DNA from: JANRIC01 sp033765345
GTDB taxonomy: Bacteria > Bacteroidota > Bacteroidia > Cytophagales > Microscillaceae
Reading direction: 5' to 3'
Length of the DNA stretch: 20,615 nucleotides
NCBI GenBank assembly: GCA_033765345.1
Contig: JANRIC010000037.1
Location: 1-20,615 of the forward strand
In this document: in pieces, positions 7,458 to 15,534 of the stretch
How positions within the stretch are numbered: position 1 is the first letter of the stretch
Layout of the letters: the number at the start of each line of letters is the position of its first letter
Program-made: the position numbers and the translations under genes
Notes under the pieces: model-generated
Database searches by the model: none
What the model saw: the letters and a program-made list of their open reading frames with translations, nothing else
Told to the model about the DNA's origin: nothing

Positions 7458-9032
7458 ATGAAAAATAAAAATAGCCCCTATAAGCCCATCCTCTTCTGTA
7501 CTTGGTTTGTCGTTTTTGTACTTGCCATCTCCCCCAATATCTTTGGGCAATCTTTTATGGAGTATGCCCAGTCCGGCAAGCGCAAGTACGAAAAACAAGA
7601 TTATAAAGGTGCTGTGGCAGATTACGATCAGGCCATCAAGTTAAGCCCACAGGTAGCCGAATTGTATTATCGCCGGGGACTTGCCAAGTATTATTTAAAA
7701 GATTTTCAAGGGGCTGTAGTAGATTATACCCAGTCCATTAGCCTCAATCCCAATAATCCGGACGCTTATTTTGACAGAGCCTATACCAAATACAACTACC
7801 TGAATGATTATGAAGGAGCTTTGGCAGATTATACCCAGGTAATCGCACAAAACCCCGGATATGCAACCGCTTACAACAATCGCGGACTTACCAAGACGAA
7901 CCTCAAAGATTATCAGGGTGCCATCGCGGATTATAACCTGGCACTACAATTACAGCCTGACTTTCCTATTGCCCTCAGTAACAGAGGACTGGCCAAATAC
8001 GAACTCAAAGACTATCAAGGTGCTTTGGATGACCTCAATGCAGCTTTTCAGGGTGAAAAATACAACAATGCCTGGGCAATGAATTATCGTGGGCTGGCTA
8101 AATTTCAAATCGGTAAAACCGCAGAGGCACTCCAGGATTTTGAAAAAGCTGCCGCTCTTGATTCAACCTATGGCTTGTATCGCTACAATATTGCTTATAT
8201 GAAAAATGAGCTGGGAGATAAACAAAGTGCCTGTGCCGAATGGCAAACTGCACTCAATCTCGGCTATCAGGATGCCCAGAAAAAAATTACGGAGGTATGT
8301 GGAGGCGTTTTGGCAGCAAGTAATTATCTCTATGTCAGGGATGAGGCAAATATGCTTAGTGAAAGCGAAAAGCAATTGCTGGAAAATAAACTCAAGCAAT
8401 ACGATGACTCCACTTCAACCCAAATTGCTATCGTCATCCAGACTTCTCTCAATGGGCAGAATATGGAATCTTATACCGTACAACTTGCACAGACTCTGGG
8501 GATCGGCCAAAAAGGCAAAGACAATGGGTTGCTTATTTTTGTATCCAAGGATGATCGTAAAATCAGAATTGAGGTGGGTTATGGGCTGGAAGGAGTGATC
8601 ACAGATTTGGAATCCAAGTATTTGATAGAGAATTATTTGACTCCCTACTTCAAACAACAGCAATTTCACAAAGGTTTTGACCAGACTATTGATGCCATTA
8701 TCAAACTACTTTCGGGCGAGTTTAAACCTGACGACATTCGTCAAGGTAAAGGAACGGGAACTGGTTGGGCAGGTTTTTGGAATACTTTATGGAATATTCT
8801 AATCATACTTTTTGCGGGTGGTTTTATTTTGATTGTAATCATCGGCATATTTTCGGGCGGTAGAGGCAGTGGAGGGGGCGGCACTTACAGCAGTAGTGGT
8901 TCATCTTGGAGTAGTAGTAGTAGTTCGTCTTGGAGTAGCAGCAGCTCGTCTTCCTCATCTTGGAGTAGTGGAGGGAGTAGTAGTTTTGGGGGTGGAAGTT
9001 TTGGTGGCGGAGGAGCCAGTGGAAGTTGGTAA
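7458..9032 (+). CDS. Exported TPR-TPM protein with membrane helix and Ser/Gly/Trp tail (YgcG-like)
   Basis: 524 aa from ATG 7458, chosen because it puts a good signal peptide (residues 1-31, ending NIFGQ) at the N-terminus; an upstream ATG at 7389 lies inside the previous gene and would hide it. Residues about 32-280 hold six to seven TPR units with the recurring pattern YxxRGLAKYxLKDYQGAxxDYxxAIxLxP. Residues 287-417 are a TPM domain: YVRDEANMLSESEKQ, TSTQIAIVIQ, KGKDNGLLIFVSKDDRKIRIEVGYGLEGVITD. One membrane helix lies at 442-465. The tail (467-524) is almost only Ser, Gly and Trp, ending in SFGGGGASGSW, as in YgcG-type TPM proteins, where the tail is usually shorter on Ser. The TPR and TPM domains should be periplasmic and the tail cytoplasmic. 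It closes the LemA unit. Confidence 0.9.
   Translation: MKNKNSPYKPILFCTWFVVFVLAISPNIFGQSFMEYAQSGKRKYEKQDYKGAVADYDQAIKLSPQVAELYYRRGLAKYYLKDFQGAVVDYTQSISLNPNNPDAYFDRAYTKYNYLNDYEGALADYTQVIAQNPGYATAYNNRGLTKTNLKDYQGAIADYNLALQLQPDFPIALSNRGLAKYELKDYQGALDDLNAAFQGEKYNNAWAMNYRGLAKFQIGKTAEALQDFEKAAALDSTYGLYRYNIAYMKNELGDKQSACAEWQTALNLGYQDAQKKITEVCGGVLAASNYLYVRDEANMLSESEKQLLENKLKQYDDSTSTQIAIVIQTSLNGQNMESYTVQLAQTLGIGQKGKDNGLLIFVSKDDRKIRIEVGYGLEGVITDLESKYLIENYLTPYFKQQQFHKGFDQTIDAIIKLLSGEFKPDDIRQGKGTGTGWAGFWNTLWNILIILFAGGFILIVIIGIFSGGRGSGGGGTYSSSGSSWSSSSSSSWSSSSSSSSSWSSGGSSSFGGGSFGGGGASGSW
8880..9031 (+). repeat. Low-complexity Ser/Gly/Trp-coding repeat
   Basis: The 3' end of the TPR-TPM gene consists of AGT/AGC/TCT/TCA Ser codons and GGx Gly codons. 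TCTTGGAGTAG occurs three times (from 8904, 8928 and 8958) with AGT runs between. Mixed use of both Ser codon sets suggests selection for the protein sequence as well as repeat slippage. Confidence 0.85.
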
Positions 9033-9035
9033 AAG

Positions 9036-9069
9036 TTTGGAGGTCTTTTTTTGTACGAAAACCTCCAAA
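9036..9069. terminator. Inverted repeat between convergent genes, possible bidirectional terminator
   Basis: TTTGGAGGT (9036-9044) and ACCTCCAAA (9061-9069) form a perfect nine-base stem with a 16-base T/A-rich loop. It occupies most of the 48-base gap between the convergent ends at 9032 and 9081. No T-run follows the right arm, so it is not a classical terminator. Confidence 0.5.
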
Positions 9070-9080
9070 TTACCTAAAAA

Positions 9081-9557
9081 TTATTCCTGTGCAATAATTT
9101 CTTTGAATTGAATGCTGGATAATTTTTCGTTTAATTTTGTATTTAAATCGGTGTCTGTGATTCTTGCTGAGGGAATGATCCCCAATTGTTGATAGATTCC
9201 TTTGAGAATATCTTTGACCCGGTCTTTGTCTTCGGCTACTGTATATGCATTTTCAAAATAGGGCAAGGCTTTTTTGAGATAGTCTTCTTTTTTCTTTTCC
9301 AGTGTTTCACCTTTTTCAAGATATTCATTTAATTTCATATTAGAAGCCTGTACGTGAGGGTCTACAGCCAGGTTGTAGTAGTAAGCTCCTACGACAAAAA
9401 GAGCTCCATAATTTTTGGGGTCTTGCTTCAACACCTCCTCTTGGTTCTTTTTATCTTGTTCAGTAATTTCCTGGGCGAGGCCAGATGAATATCCCATGAT
9501 TAGCAGCATACCTGCAAACGGCAGAAAACTTCGGAAATAAAAGAAGCTCGTTTTCAT
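9081..9557 (-). CDS. Small exported helical (TPR-like) protein
   Basis: 158 aa. Residues 1-29 form a signal peptide (basic start, hydrophobic core FLPFAGMLLIMGYSSG, end GLAQ). The mature part is helical: QEEVLKQDPKNYGALFVVGAYYYNLAV resembles the first helices of a TPR unit, followed by a Lys/Glu-rich helix and YLKKALPYFENAYTVAEDKDRVKDILKGIYQQLG, a second TPR-like pair. It resembles the short periplasmic TPR-like proteins common in Bacteroidota; no named family or enzymatic motif is visible. It is on the same strand as bioB but 81 bases after it and has its own candidate promoter at 9592-9599. Confidence 0.78.
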   Translation of the reverse strand: MKTSFFYFRSFLPFAGMLLIMGYSSGLAQEITEQDKKNQEEVLKQDPKNYGALFVVGAYYYNLAVDPHVQASNMKLNEYLEKGETLEKKKEDYLKKALPYFENAYTVAEDKDRVKDILKGIYQQLGIIPSARITDTDLNTKLNEKLSSIQFKEIIAQE

Positions 9558-9591
9558 AGAATTGTATTGGTTTGGTAATAGAGTTAAATCG

Positions 9592-9599
9592 CAAAGATA
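9592..9599 (-). promoter_or_regulatory. Candidate -7 element for the 9081-9557 gene
   Basis: On the minus strand the bases read TATCTTTG, an exact match to the Bacteroidota -7 element TAnnTTTG, 35 bases before the start codon at 9557. No good TTTG is found at the expected upstream distance, so confidence is limited. Confidence 0.4.
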
Positions 9600-9638
9600 T
9601 ATTACGTATGCAATTTAAGCTAAAAAAACCATAAAAGA

Positions 9639-10616
9639 CTACATTTTTACCTGAAATTTGTCTTTAAAGGCTTCACGGGGCTTAAGATTAAGTATCTGAA
9701 ACATCTTTTTATCCTGATCTGCCTCTGGGTTGGGGGTGGTCAAGAGTTTATCTCCCGCAAAAATAGAATTAGCCCCTGCCAAAAAACAAAGTGCCTGCTC
9801 TTCTATGCTCATTTCAAGGCGACCTGCCGAAAGCCTTACCATAGCCCTTGGCATAGCAATGCGTGCCGTTGCGATCATTCGGATCATTTCCCAGACAGAA
9901 ACCCTTTTTTGGTTTTCTAAGGGGGTACCTGGAATAGCGACCAGGGCATTTACGGGTACTGATTCGGGATGTTGGCGGAGCGTAGCCAGTGTATGAAGCA
10001 TTTTGATACGATCTTCTTCGCTTTCACCTAAGCCAATAATCCCTCCTGAACAGACTGAGATGCCATTATTTTGTACATTCTGAAGGGTATTCAGGCGATC
10101 GTTGTATGTGCGGGTAGTGATGATTTCTTCATAAAACTCATCACTGGTATCCAGATTGTGATTATAAGCGTAGAGACCTGCATCTTTGAGTTTTTGGGCT
10201 TGTAGGTCACTAAGCATGCCCAGGGTACAACAAACCTCCATGCCCAATTGATTGACACCCTTGATCATCTCAATAACTCGATCAAAATCCCGGTTATCAC
10301 GCACTTCCCGCCAGGCAGCACCCATGCAGAATCGTGTACTGCCATTTTTTTTGGCAGTTTGGGCTTTTTCAAGTACTTCATTGACTTCTAGCAATTTATG
10401 TACTTCTACGTTGGTATGATAGCGGGCAGCTTGTGAGCAATACGCACAATCTTCGGGGCAGCCGCCGGTTTTGATAGAAAGCAGGGTACAAACCTGTACT
10501 TCTTGAGGGTCGTGGAATTCCCGATGAACGGAAGCAGCCCGATAGATCAGATCCAAAACCGGAGCATAAAATATTTGTCGGAGGTCATCAAGAGACCAAT
10601 CGTTTTTGATGTTCAT
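9639..10616 (-). CDS. bioB: Biotin synthase
   Basis: 325 aa, close to the usual BioB length. It is a radical-SAM enzyme that inserts sulfur into dethiobiotin to make biotin, the last step of the pathway, in the cytoplasm. The radical-SAM motif CPEDCAYC gives C53, C57 and C60 as ligands of the [4Fe-4S] cluster. C97 (RFCMGAAWR), C129 (MEVCCTLG), C189 (ISVCSGG) and R261 (MVRLSAGR) match the ligand set of the second, [2Fe-2S], cluster. YNHNLDTS and GLGES are further family motifs. It lies 18 bases after sppA on the same strand, so it may be read from the sppA promoter. No other biotin gene is in the window. Confidence 0.98.
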   Translation of the reverse strand: MNIKNDWSLDDLRQIFYAPVLDLIYRAASVHREFHDPQEVQVCTLLSIKTGGCPEDCAYCSQAARYHTNVEVHKLLEVNEVLEKAQTAKKNGSTRFCMGAAWREVRDNRDFDRVIEMIKGVNQLGMEVCCTLGMLSDLQAQKLKDAGLYAYNHNLDTSDEFYEEIITTRTYNDRLNTLQNVQNNGISVCSGGIIGLGESEEDRIKMLHTLATLRQHPESVPVNALVAIPGTPLENQKRVSVWEMIRMIATARIAMPRAMVRLSAGRLEMSIEEQALCFLAGANSIFAGDKLLTTPNPEADQDKKMFQILNLKPREAFKDKFQVKM

Positions 10617-10634
10617 ACGATACAGAAATTTGAA

Positions 10635-12407
10635 TCAGTGAATAACAATTTGAAAAGGCATCTGCATTTGCAGGTAATCAGTTTTTTTGATTTTTTCCAG
10701 GAGTAGGTAATAATTATACAAGGGTCCGAGCTCTTGTTTGAGATAAGCCTGGGGGATATTCTTATCAGTTTTGACGCTAAAAGCCTCAAAAACCTTGTCG
10801 TAGAAGCTTTTTTGGGTCGGATAGTATCTTACTCGATAGTCATCTTCCTTGAGTTTGGCTTCTTTAGCTGCCAGTAAGATTGCATCTTCCAGGCTTCCTA
10901 TTTCGTCAATCAGTCCATTGGCCTTTGCCTGAGCACCTGACCAAACTCTACCTGAAGCAATTTTTTTGATAGCATCCTGGCTCATTTTGCGACCTTGGGC
11001 GGCTTTGGCAGTAAAATCTTCATAAATTTTATTGGTAGATGACTGCAGCATTTCTTTTTCCTCGTCGCTCAGTTCCCTGTCAAGTAAGGCACTACGAATC
11101 TCAGGGAATTTGCCAGTGCTCACCCGGTCACTTGTAATGCCCAATTTATCTGAGAACAAATCCTGGACATTGAAAAAAATGCCAAATACTCCGATAGAAC
11201 CTGTGATGGTATTGGGTTGTGCTACAATTTTATTGCAGCCCATAGCCATATAATAACCGCCCGAAGCGGCATAATCAGACATAGAAGCGATGACGGGTTT
11301 TTCTTTTTTGGTCAGTTGGATTTCCTTCCACATCACATCAGAAGCCAGGGCACTACCTCCCGGAGAGTTGATCCTCAGTACAATGGCTTTAATTTTATCA
11401 TCTTTTCGGGCTTTACGAAGCTCACGAGCGATGGTTTCGGATCCAATCACTGCGTCATCTCCATTACCCGACTGGATGACACCCGATGCCACAATGACGG
11501 CAATTCGGTTAGAGGAAGTACTTTTTGATCTTTTATCCTCTGTTTTTAGATATTCTTCAATACCGAAAAAGTTAATTTTACTTTTTTCCTTGAGTTTGAG
11601 TTTCTTTTTGAGTTCGCTTTCTACCTCAGGGTAGTAGGCAAGCTTGTCAACGAGTTTATATTCCAGTGCGTTTTTAGGTTCACGGATGCGCATTTCATCT
11701 GAGATTTGCTCGAGTTGTTTGGCGTTAAGTTTTCGGGCTTTGGCTACCTGGCTGAGATAATGATCATACATAGAGTTAATCAATTCATTCAACTGCGTTC
11801 TATTTTCTTCACTCATCTTATCGAGTGTATAGGGTTCTACGGCACTTTTGAAGTCACCGACCCTAAAAACGATCGGCTTTACAGATAGTTTATCCAGGGC
11901 TTTTCGGAAGAATTGTATCTCAAGACTAAGTCCGTTAAACTCCATACCACCCGCGGGATTCAGGTAAATCTGATCTGCGGTACTAGCCAGGTAATAAGCT
12001 CCTTCGCTATAGGCTTCTGAGTAAGCATAGATGAATTTGCCGGATTTTTTAAAGTCCAGCAGCACATCCCGAAGCTCTTCCATCACGGCAAACCCCGTCA
12101 TAATAGAGCTTAACTCCAGGAAAATACCTTTGATCTTTTTGTCTTCTTTAGCTTTCAGAATATTCTCTTTCAGCTCGATCAAACCGATCCCATAGACACC
12201 GTCAGAAATGGGGATTTCTAGCTCACTAAAGGGATTATCAACAGATCGCTCCAGAATAGGCTGGTTGAGGGTAAGGTGTAAGACCGAATTATCATCAATG
12301 CTTACAGAGTCATCCGGGATCAACAAAGTAAGAGAGAGGAAACCTATAAGAAAGAAAAGGAATATGCCGACAATGGTGGCAAGTGTAAATTTTAAAAACT
12401 GAAGCAT
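10635..12407 (-). CDS. sppA: Signal peptide peptidase SppA, 67-kDa type
   Basis: 590 aa, the double-domain form of SppA, which degrades signal peptides left in the inner membrane. A membrane helix at residues 7-30 anchors it. The N-terminal domain holds the catalytic Lys: K187 in VGDFKSAVEPY, the same context as in the enterobacterial enzyme. The C-terminal domain holds the nucleophile Ser: S382 in SDYAASGGYYMAM, preceded by LRINSPGGSALASD and followed by TITGSIGVFG. Both halves of the Ser-Lys dyad are present, so it should be active. The gene is divergent from folK across a 318-base gap and is followed 18 bases later by bioB. The coupling with bioB has no obvious functional reason. Confidence 0.97.
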   Translation of the reverse strand: MLQFLKFTLATIVGIFLFFLIGFLSLTLLIPDDSVSIDDNSVLHLTLNQPILERSVDNPFSELEIPISDGVYGIGLIELKENILKAKEDKKIKGIFLELSSIMTGFAVMEELRDVLLDFKKSGKFIYAYSEAYSEGAYYLASTADQIYLNPAGGMEFNGLSLEIQFFRKALDKLSVKPIVFRVGDFKSAVEPYTLDKMSEENRTQLNELINSMYDHYLSQVAKARKLNAKQLEQISDEMRIREPKNALEYKLVDKLAYYPEVESELKKKLKLKEKSKINFFGIEEYLKTEDKRSKSTSSNRIAVIVASGVIQSGNGDDAVIGSETIARELRKARKDDKIKAIVLRINSPGGSALASDVMWKEIQLTKKEKPVIASMSDYAASGGYYMAMGCNKIVAQPNTITGSIGVFGIFFNVQDLFSDKLGITSDRVSTGKFPEIRSALLDRELSDEEKEMLQSSTNKIYEDFTAKAAQGRKMSQDAIKKIASGRVWSGAQAKANGLIDEIGSLEDAILLAAKEAKLKEDDYRVRYYPTQKSFYDKVFEAFSVKTDKNIPQAYLKQELGPLYNYYLLLEKIKKTDYLQMQMPFQIVIH

Positions 12408-12725
12408 ATTTTTTTATCAAATTAATAACAATGAATTGAAACTCAAGAATATTCAGTAAATTTGCTTTAAACGAAGTCTTTTAAAAAGATTGCAGTTAAA
12501 TCAGGTTGTTTATTTAAATCTCATCATCTTAACGGGAAAGGCTAAAAACCCTTCTTTTCAATCAACTCAAATAAGGCTTGTATGTTAGAATGACCATCTT
12601 TGTGATTATCTACGTTTGAATCAAAAATCTCCGATGATCGTTAGGCTTCATAAAACCGATTGATATGTCGTACTTGAATACACAATATTACAAATTTATT
12701 TAATTATATCTTATTTTAACATTGT
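12408..12725. other. 318-bp divergent gap between sppA and folK
   Basis: The gap holds a plus-strand candidate promoter at 12436-12464, more than 250 bases before folK, so a long leader or a separate transcript is possible. On the minus strand, 12546-12641 is an open stretch of 32 codons between stops that reads like the C-terminal end of a protein (including HKDGHSNIQALFELIEKKGF), without a start codon. The 70 bases before folK are very A/T-rich with no clear promoter. Nothing else was seen. Confidence 0.45.
12436..12464 (+). promoter_or_regulatory. Candidate Bacteroidota promoter far upstream of folK
   Basis: TTG (12436-12438), an 18-base spacer and TAAATTTG (12457-12464) followed by C fit the Bacteroidota promoter pattern. 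Transcription would begin about 255 bases before the folK start codon. Confidence 0.4.
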
Positions 12726-13208
12726 ATGTATACAACTTATCTACTCTTGGGGAGTAATCTGGGTGAAAAAAAACTAAATATTGATTATGCAGCCGAGCTA
12801 ATCGGTTGGTTGATTGGTGAGATCACCCGAAAATCATCTGTTTATCAGACATCCTCTTGGGGTGTGGAAAACCAGCCCCCTTTTTACAATCAGGTACTTG
12901 AAGTGATCACCAAACTTCAACCTGCCGATCTTATTTTGGACATTCAGTACATTGAGAACAAATTGGGCAGAGAACGAGGGGTTCGCTGGGGAAGTAGAAT
13001 TATTGACATAGATATACTTTATTACGAGCATGAAGTGATCAATTTTGAAAATCTAACAGTTCCTCATCCTGAAATCCCTAATCGTAAATTTACCTTGATT
13101 CCCCTGGCGGAGATTGCACCGGATTACGTACATCCTATGCTGCAAAAAACCAATGCAAAACTCTTGGAAGAATGTAAAGACACGCTTCCGGTACAGAAGA
13201 TAGCCTAA
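12726..13208 (+). CDS. folK: 2-amino-4-hydroxy-6-hydroxymethyldihydropteridine pyrophosphokinase (HPPK)
   Basis: 160 aa, the usual single-domain FolK length. The enzyme moves a pyrophosphate from ATP to hydroxymethyl-dihydropterin in folate synthesis, in the cytoplasm. Motifs in order: YLLLGSNLGEKKLN (4-17), SSVYQTSSWG (37-46), PPFYNQVLEV (51-60), then the catalytic block RERGVRWGSRIIDIDILYY with the metal-binding DID, then VPHPEIPNRKFTLIPLAEIAPDYVHP. All key positions of HPPK are present. The gene has no folate neighbours here and converges on fabD, with a perfect hairpin at their junction. Confidence 0.97.
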   Translation: MYTTYLLLGSNLGEKKLNIDYAAELIGWLIGEITRKSSVYQTSSWGVENQPPFYNQVLEVITKLQPADLILDIQYIENKLGRERGVRWGSRIIDIDILYYEHEVINFENLTVPHPEIPNRKFTLIPLAEIAPDYVHPMLQKTNAKLLEECKDTLPVQKIA

Positions 13209-13242
13209 AAGCTCCACGCAGTCATTCCCTACGTGAGTAAAT

Positions 13243-13265
13243 AACCGACTCAAAGTGAGTCGGTT
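13243..13265. terminator. Perfect hairpin at the folK/fabD convergent junction, overlapping the fabD stop codon
   Basis: AACCGACTCA (13243-13252) and TGAGTCGGTT (13256-13265) pair perfectly around a three-base loop. The fabD stop codon (13250-13252 on the minus strand) lies in the stem, so the last codons of fabD form the other arm. No T-run follows on either strand. It is a likely transcript-end structure, possibly for both genes. Confidence 0.6.
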
Positions 13266-14122
13266 GGAATGTGGCGGTCTACTTTTTTGACCAAACCCTG
13301 CAATACCTTGCCCGGTCCTACTTCTATAAAATGGGTAGCTCCATCACGAAGCATGTTTTGGACGGTCTGTGTCCAACGTACGGCTCCGGTAAGTTGGGCA
13401 TTGAGGTTTTGTTTGATTTCTGCTACATCTTGACTTGGGGCAGCGTGGATGTTTTGATAGATCGGGGCTATCGGCGTTTGAAAGGGTGTATTCTCGATAG
13501 CAAGTGATAATTCCTGCCTGGCAGGCTCCATCAGGGGAGAATGAAAAGCACCTCCGACAGATAGTTGAATAACCCGCTTGGCACCAGCTTCTTGGAGTTT
13601 TGCCATCGCTTGTTCTACTCCGGCAATGCTTCCTGAAATCACCAACTGACCTGGGCAATTGTAATTGGCAGGCACCACAATCTCTTCAATTTCGGCGCAA
13701 ACACGCTCTACCACTTCATCGTCCAACCCTAGCACAGCAGCCATCGTGGAAGGCTGAAGTTCACAGGCTTTTTGCATAGCAGAGGCTCTTTGGGCTACAA
13801 GTCGAAGCCCGTCTTCAAAGGAAAGTGCCTGATTGGCTACCAGTGCCGAAAATTCACCCAGAGAATGCCCGGCTACCATATCCGGCTGAAAATCAGTAGA
13901 AATCAAAGCCGTAATGACCGAGTGAAGAAATATGGCAGGTTGCGTAACTTTGGTCTGCCGCAGGTCTTCATCCGTTCCTGAGAACATCACTTCGGTAATT
14001 TTAAAACCCAGAATTTCATTGGCTTGCTCAAAAAGTTCGCGGGCCGTTTCGGAGCTTTCGTAAAGATTCTGACCCATACCTGTAAATTGGGCTCCCTGAC
14101 CGGGAAAAATATATGCTTTCAT
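13250..14122 (-). CDS. fabD: Malonyl CoA-acyl carrier protein transacylase
   Basis: 290 aa from the start at 14122. The frame is open 32 codons further upstream, but homologues begin with a short strand running into FPGQGAQ, exactly as here (MKAYIFPGQGAQ). FabD moves malonyl from CoA to acyl carrier protein for type II fatty-acid synthesis in the cytoplasm. The nucleophile is S87 in AGHSLGEFSALV; R112 (VAQRASAMQ) binds the malonyl carboxylate; H194 (GGAFHSPLM) is the catalytic partner; the C-terminal ATHFIEVGPGKVLQGLVKK is typical. It stands apart from other fab genes here. Confidence 0.97.
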   Translation of the reverse strand: MKAYIFPGQGAQFTGMGQNLYESSETARELFEQANEILGFKITEVMFSGTDEDLRQTKVTQPAIFLHSVITALISTDFQPDMVAGHSLGEFSALVANQALSFEDGLRLVAQRASAMQKACELQPSTMAAVLGLDDEVVERVCAEIEEIVVPANYNCPGQLVISGSIAGVEQAMAKLQEAGAKRVIQLSVGGAFHSPLMEPARQELSLAIENTPFQTPIAPIYQNIHAAPSQDVAEIKQNLNAQLTGAVRWTQTVQNMLRDGATHFIEVGPGKVLQGLVKKVDRHIPTDSL

Positions 14123-14524
14123 GGACTTAAAATTTTGTTTGAAATTTAATGGGCAATTTGAATAATTCATCAGAATCGATTCCCAAAGGTTTAACCGATC
14201 TGTTTGAAAAGCTTTCAAAAGCGGCTATTTTGCCCAAAAGTAGCAGATAATTTTGGGAAATTGAATCAGAACGTTGGATCTTTTATAGGTGATTTTTTTA
14301 GCTTTGTATGCCTTGGAACAAAAACCAGTCAACTAGATGTTTTTGGTTTTACATAAATTTTTACGTTTTTCCCCCAATAATTTCTACTTTATTTAAAAAT
14401 AAGGAAAAGCTAAGTAATCCATAGTAATTAGTCGATAATCCATAGCAAATGCAATTGCTTGGTTATCAGTTAATTATAAAAATGAATGATATCAACTAAT
14501 TATAGGCAACTACTTATATACTTC
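14123..14524. other. 402-bp gap between fabD start and hydroxylase-family gene end
   Basis: It holds the fabD leader, including an exact -7-type TACTTTTG on the minus strand (14235-14242) about 113 bases before the fabD start, and an imperfect inverted repeat at 14425-14476. The rest is very A/T-rich with no supportable gene. No clear terminator for the gene ending at 14525 was seen, unless the inverted repeat serves as one. Confidence 0.5.
14425..14476. repeat. Imperfect A/T-rich inverted repeat
   Basis: TAATTAGTCGATAATCCA (from 14425) is nearly the reverse complement of TGGTTATCAGTTAATTA (14460-14476), with an inner AGCAA/TTGCT pair (14444-14448, 14455-14459). It lies 48 bases past the stop of the minus-strand gene ending at 14525. 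A vaguely similar run is at 3060-3105. Confidence 0.5.
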
Positions 14525-15370
14525 TTATGATAACTTCTCTTCTTCCTTATATTTTTTAGAAGGTCTATATCCAGCAAAAGGTATTTTCAGCAAATTGACC
14601 AAATCATCAGCCTCTTTGGGGTTCATATAAGTATCTACTCCGTACACAAGCTTGGAGTTATCCACTACCTGATACGTACCAAAAATGCGATCCCAAAAAG
14701 AAAATATATTGCCGTAGTTTGAGTCCGAATAAGGCTGCCGATAGTGATGATGTACCCGGTGCATATTCGGCGTACAAAATAGGATCAGAATAGCATTATC
14801 CAGCCATTTGGGCATTTTGACATTGGAGTGATTAAACTGACTCAGTGCCACAGACAGAGATTGATACAAAAACACCAACCACATAGGTGCGCCTACCGCC
14901 AGCACTGCTGCCGTCGTAAAAATAAACCGAAATACGCTTTCACCGGGATGGTGGCGATTGGCCGTGGTAGTATCTACGTACTGGTCAGTGTGATGAATGA
15001 GGTGAAATTGCCACATCCATTTGACTTTATGCTCTACAAAATGCACCAACCAAGCACCTATCAAATCCAGTAGGGGCAAGCCGATGATCAATACCCAAAT
15101 CGGTGACAAAGCCAGCCATTGTAATATCCCTACCTGATTGGCTACTGCCCAATCCGAAGTATTGACCAGAATAAACGCCATAAGAAAATTAATGATGATC
15201 GTGGTGACAGTAAAGAAAATGTTGAGTCCGGTATGCTTAATTTTATTATATTTTTTGTCAAATAGGGGGACAGCATTTTCTATCAGAAAAAAGATCGTAA
15301 GCCCGCCAATCAGCACGGCCGAACGGTGTGCAGAAGGCATCTCAGAAAAGTAATTGATAATCGCATCCAT
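14525..15370 (-). CDS. Sterol desaturase / fatty acid hydroxylase family membrane protein
   Basis: 281 aa, an integral membrane di-iron enzyme family (PF04116). Hydrophobic segments lie at about 17-35, 48-70, 84-107, 150-175 and 190-200. The His motifs are complete: H110xxxH114 (VHFVEHK), H123xxH126H127 (FHLIHHTD), H140-H141 (NRHHPGE), and H204xxH207H208 (MHRVHHHY). These hold the di-iron centre that uses O2 to hydroxylate or desaturate a lipid carbon. The substrate cannot be told: Bacteroidota members act on fatty acids, carotenoids or ornithine lipids, or are uncharacterised. The gene stands alone between fabD and a 600-base gap, with a candidate -7 element at 15404-15411. Confidence 0.9.
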   Translation of the reverse strand: MDAIINYFSEMPSAHRSAVLIGGLTIFFLIENAVPLFDKKYNKIKHTGLNIFFTVTTIIINFLMAFILVNTSDWAVANQVGILQWLALSPIWVLIIGLPLLDLIGAWLVHFVEHKVKWMWQFHLIHHTDQYVDTTTANRHHPGESVFRFIFTTAAVLAVGAPMWLVFLYQSLSVALSQFNHSNVKMPKWLDNAILILFCTPNMHRVHHHYRQPYSDSNYGNIFSFWDRIFGTYQVVDNSKLVYGVDTYMNPKEADDLVNLLKIPFAGYRPSKKYKEEEKLS

Positions 15371-15403
15371 GTCTACTGTATTAATTAGTGCAACAAATTA
15401 CTA

Positions 15404-15411
15404 CAAAAATA
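15404..15411 (-). promoter_or_regulatory. Candidate -7 element for the hydroxylase-family gene
   Basis: The minus strand reads TATTTTTG, matching TAnnTTTG, 34 bases before the start at 15370. No matching -33 TTTG was found. Confidence 0.3.
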
Positions 15412-15534
15412 CCAAATTAACCCTGAAAAATAAATAAACGAACTTATATTTATGTCTGAAAAATCTTTTTCTTGATACAATCGCTTTTTATAATAAGAGG
15501 GCTAAAATTCTATATTTCTGTCATCATTTTCCTG

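Noticed and set aside
8869..9111. Plus-strand 80-codon frame rich in Val and Gly
   Set aside because: It is the +1 reading of the Ser/Gly repeat at the end of the TPR-TPM gene; the composition follows from the repeat.
11290..11634. Plus-strand frames inside sppA
   Set aside because: They are antisense to a conserved region of sppA with catalytic motifs and show no family features of their own.
14123..14218. Upstream start extending FabD by 32 residues
   Set aside because: FabD proteins start just before FPGQGAQ; the extra residues have no family similarity.
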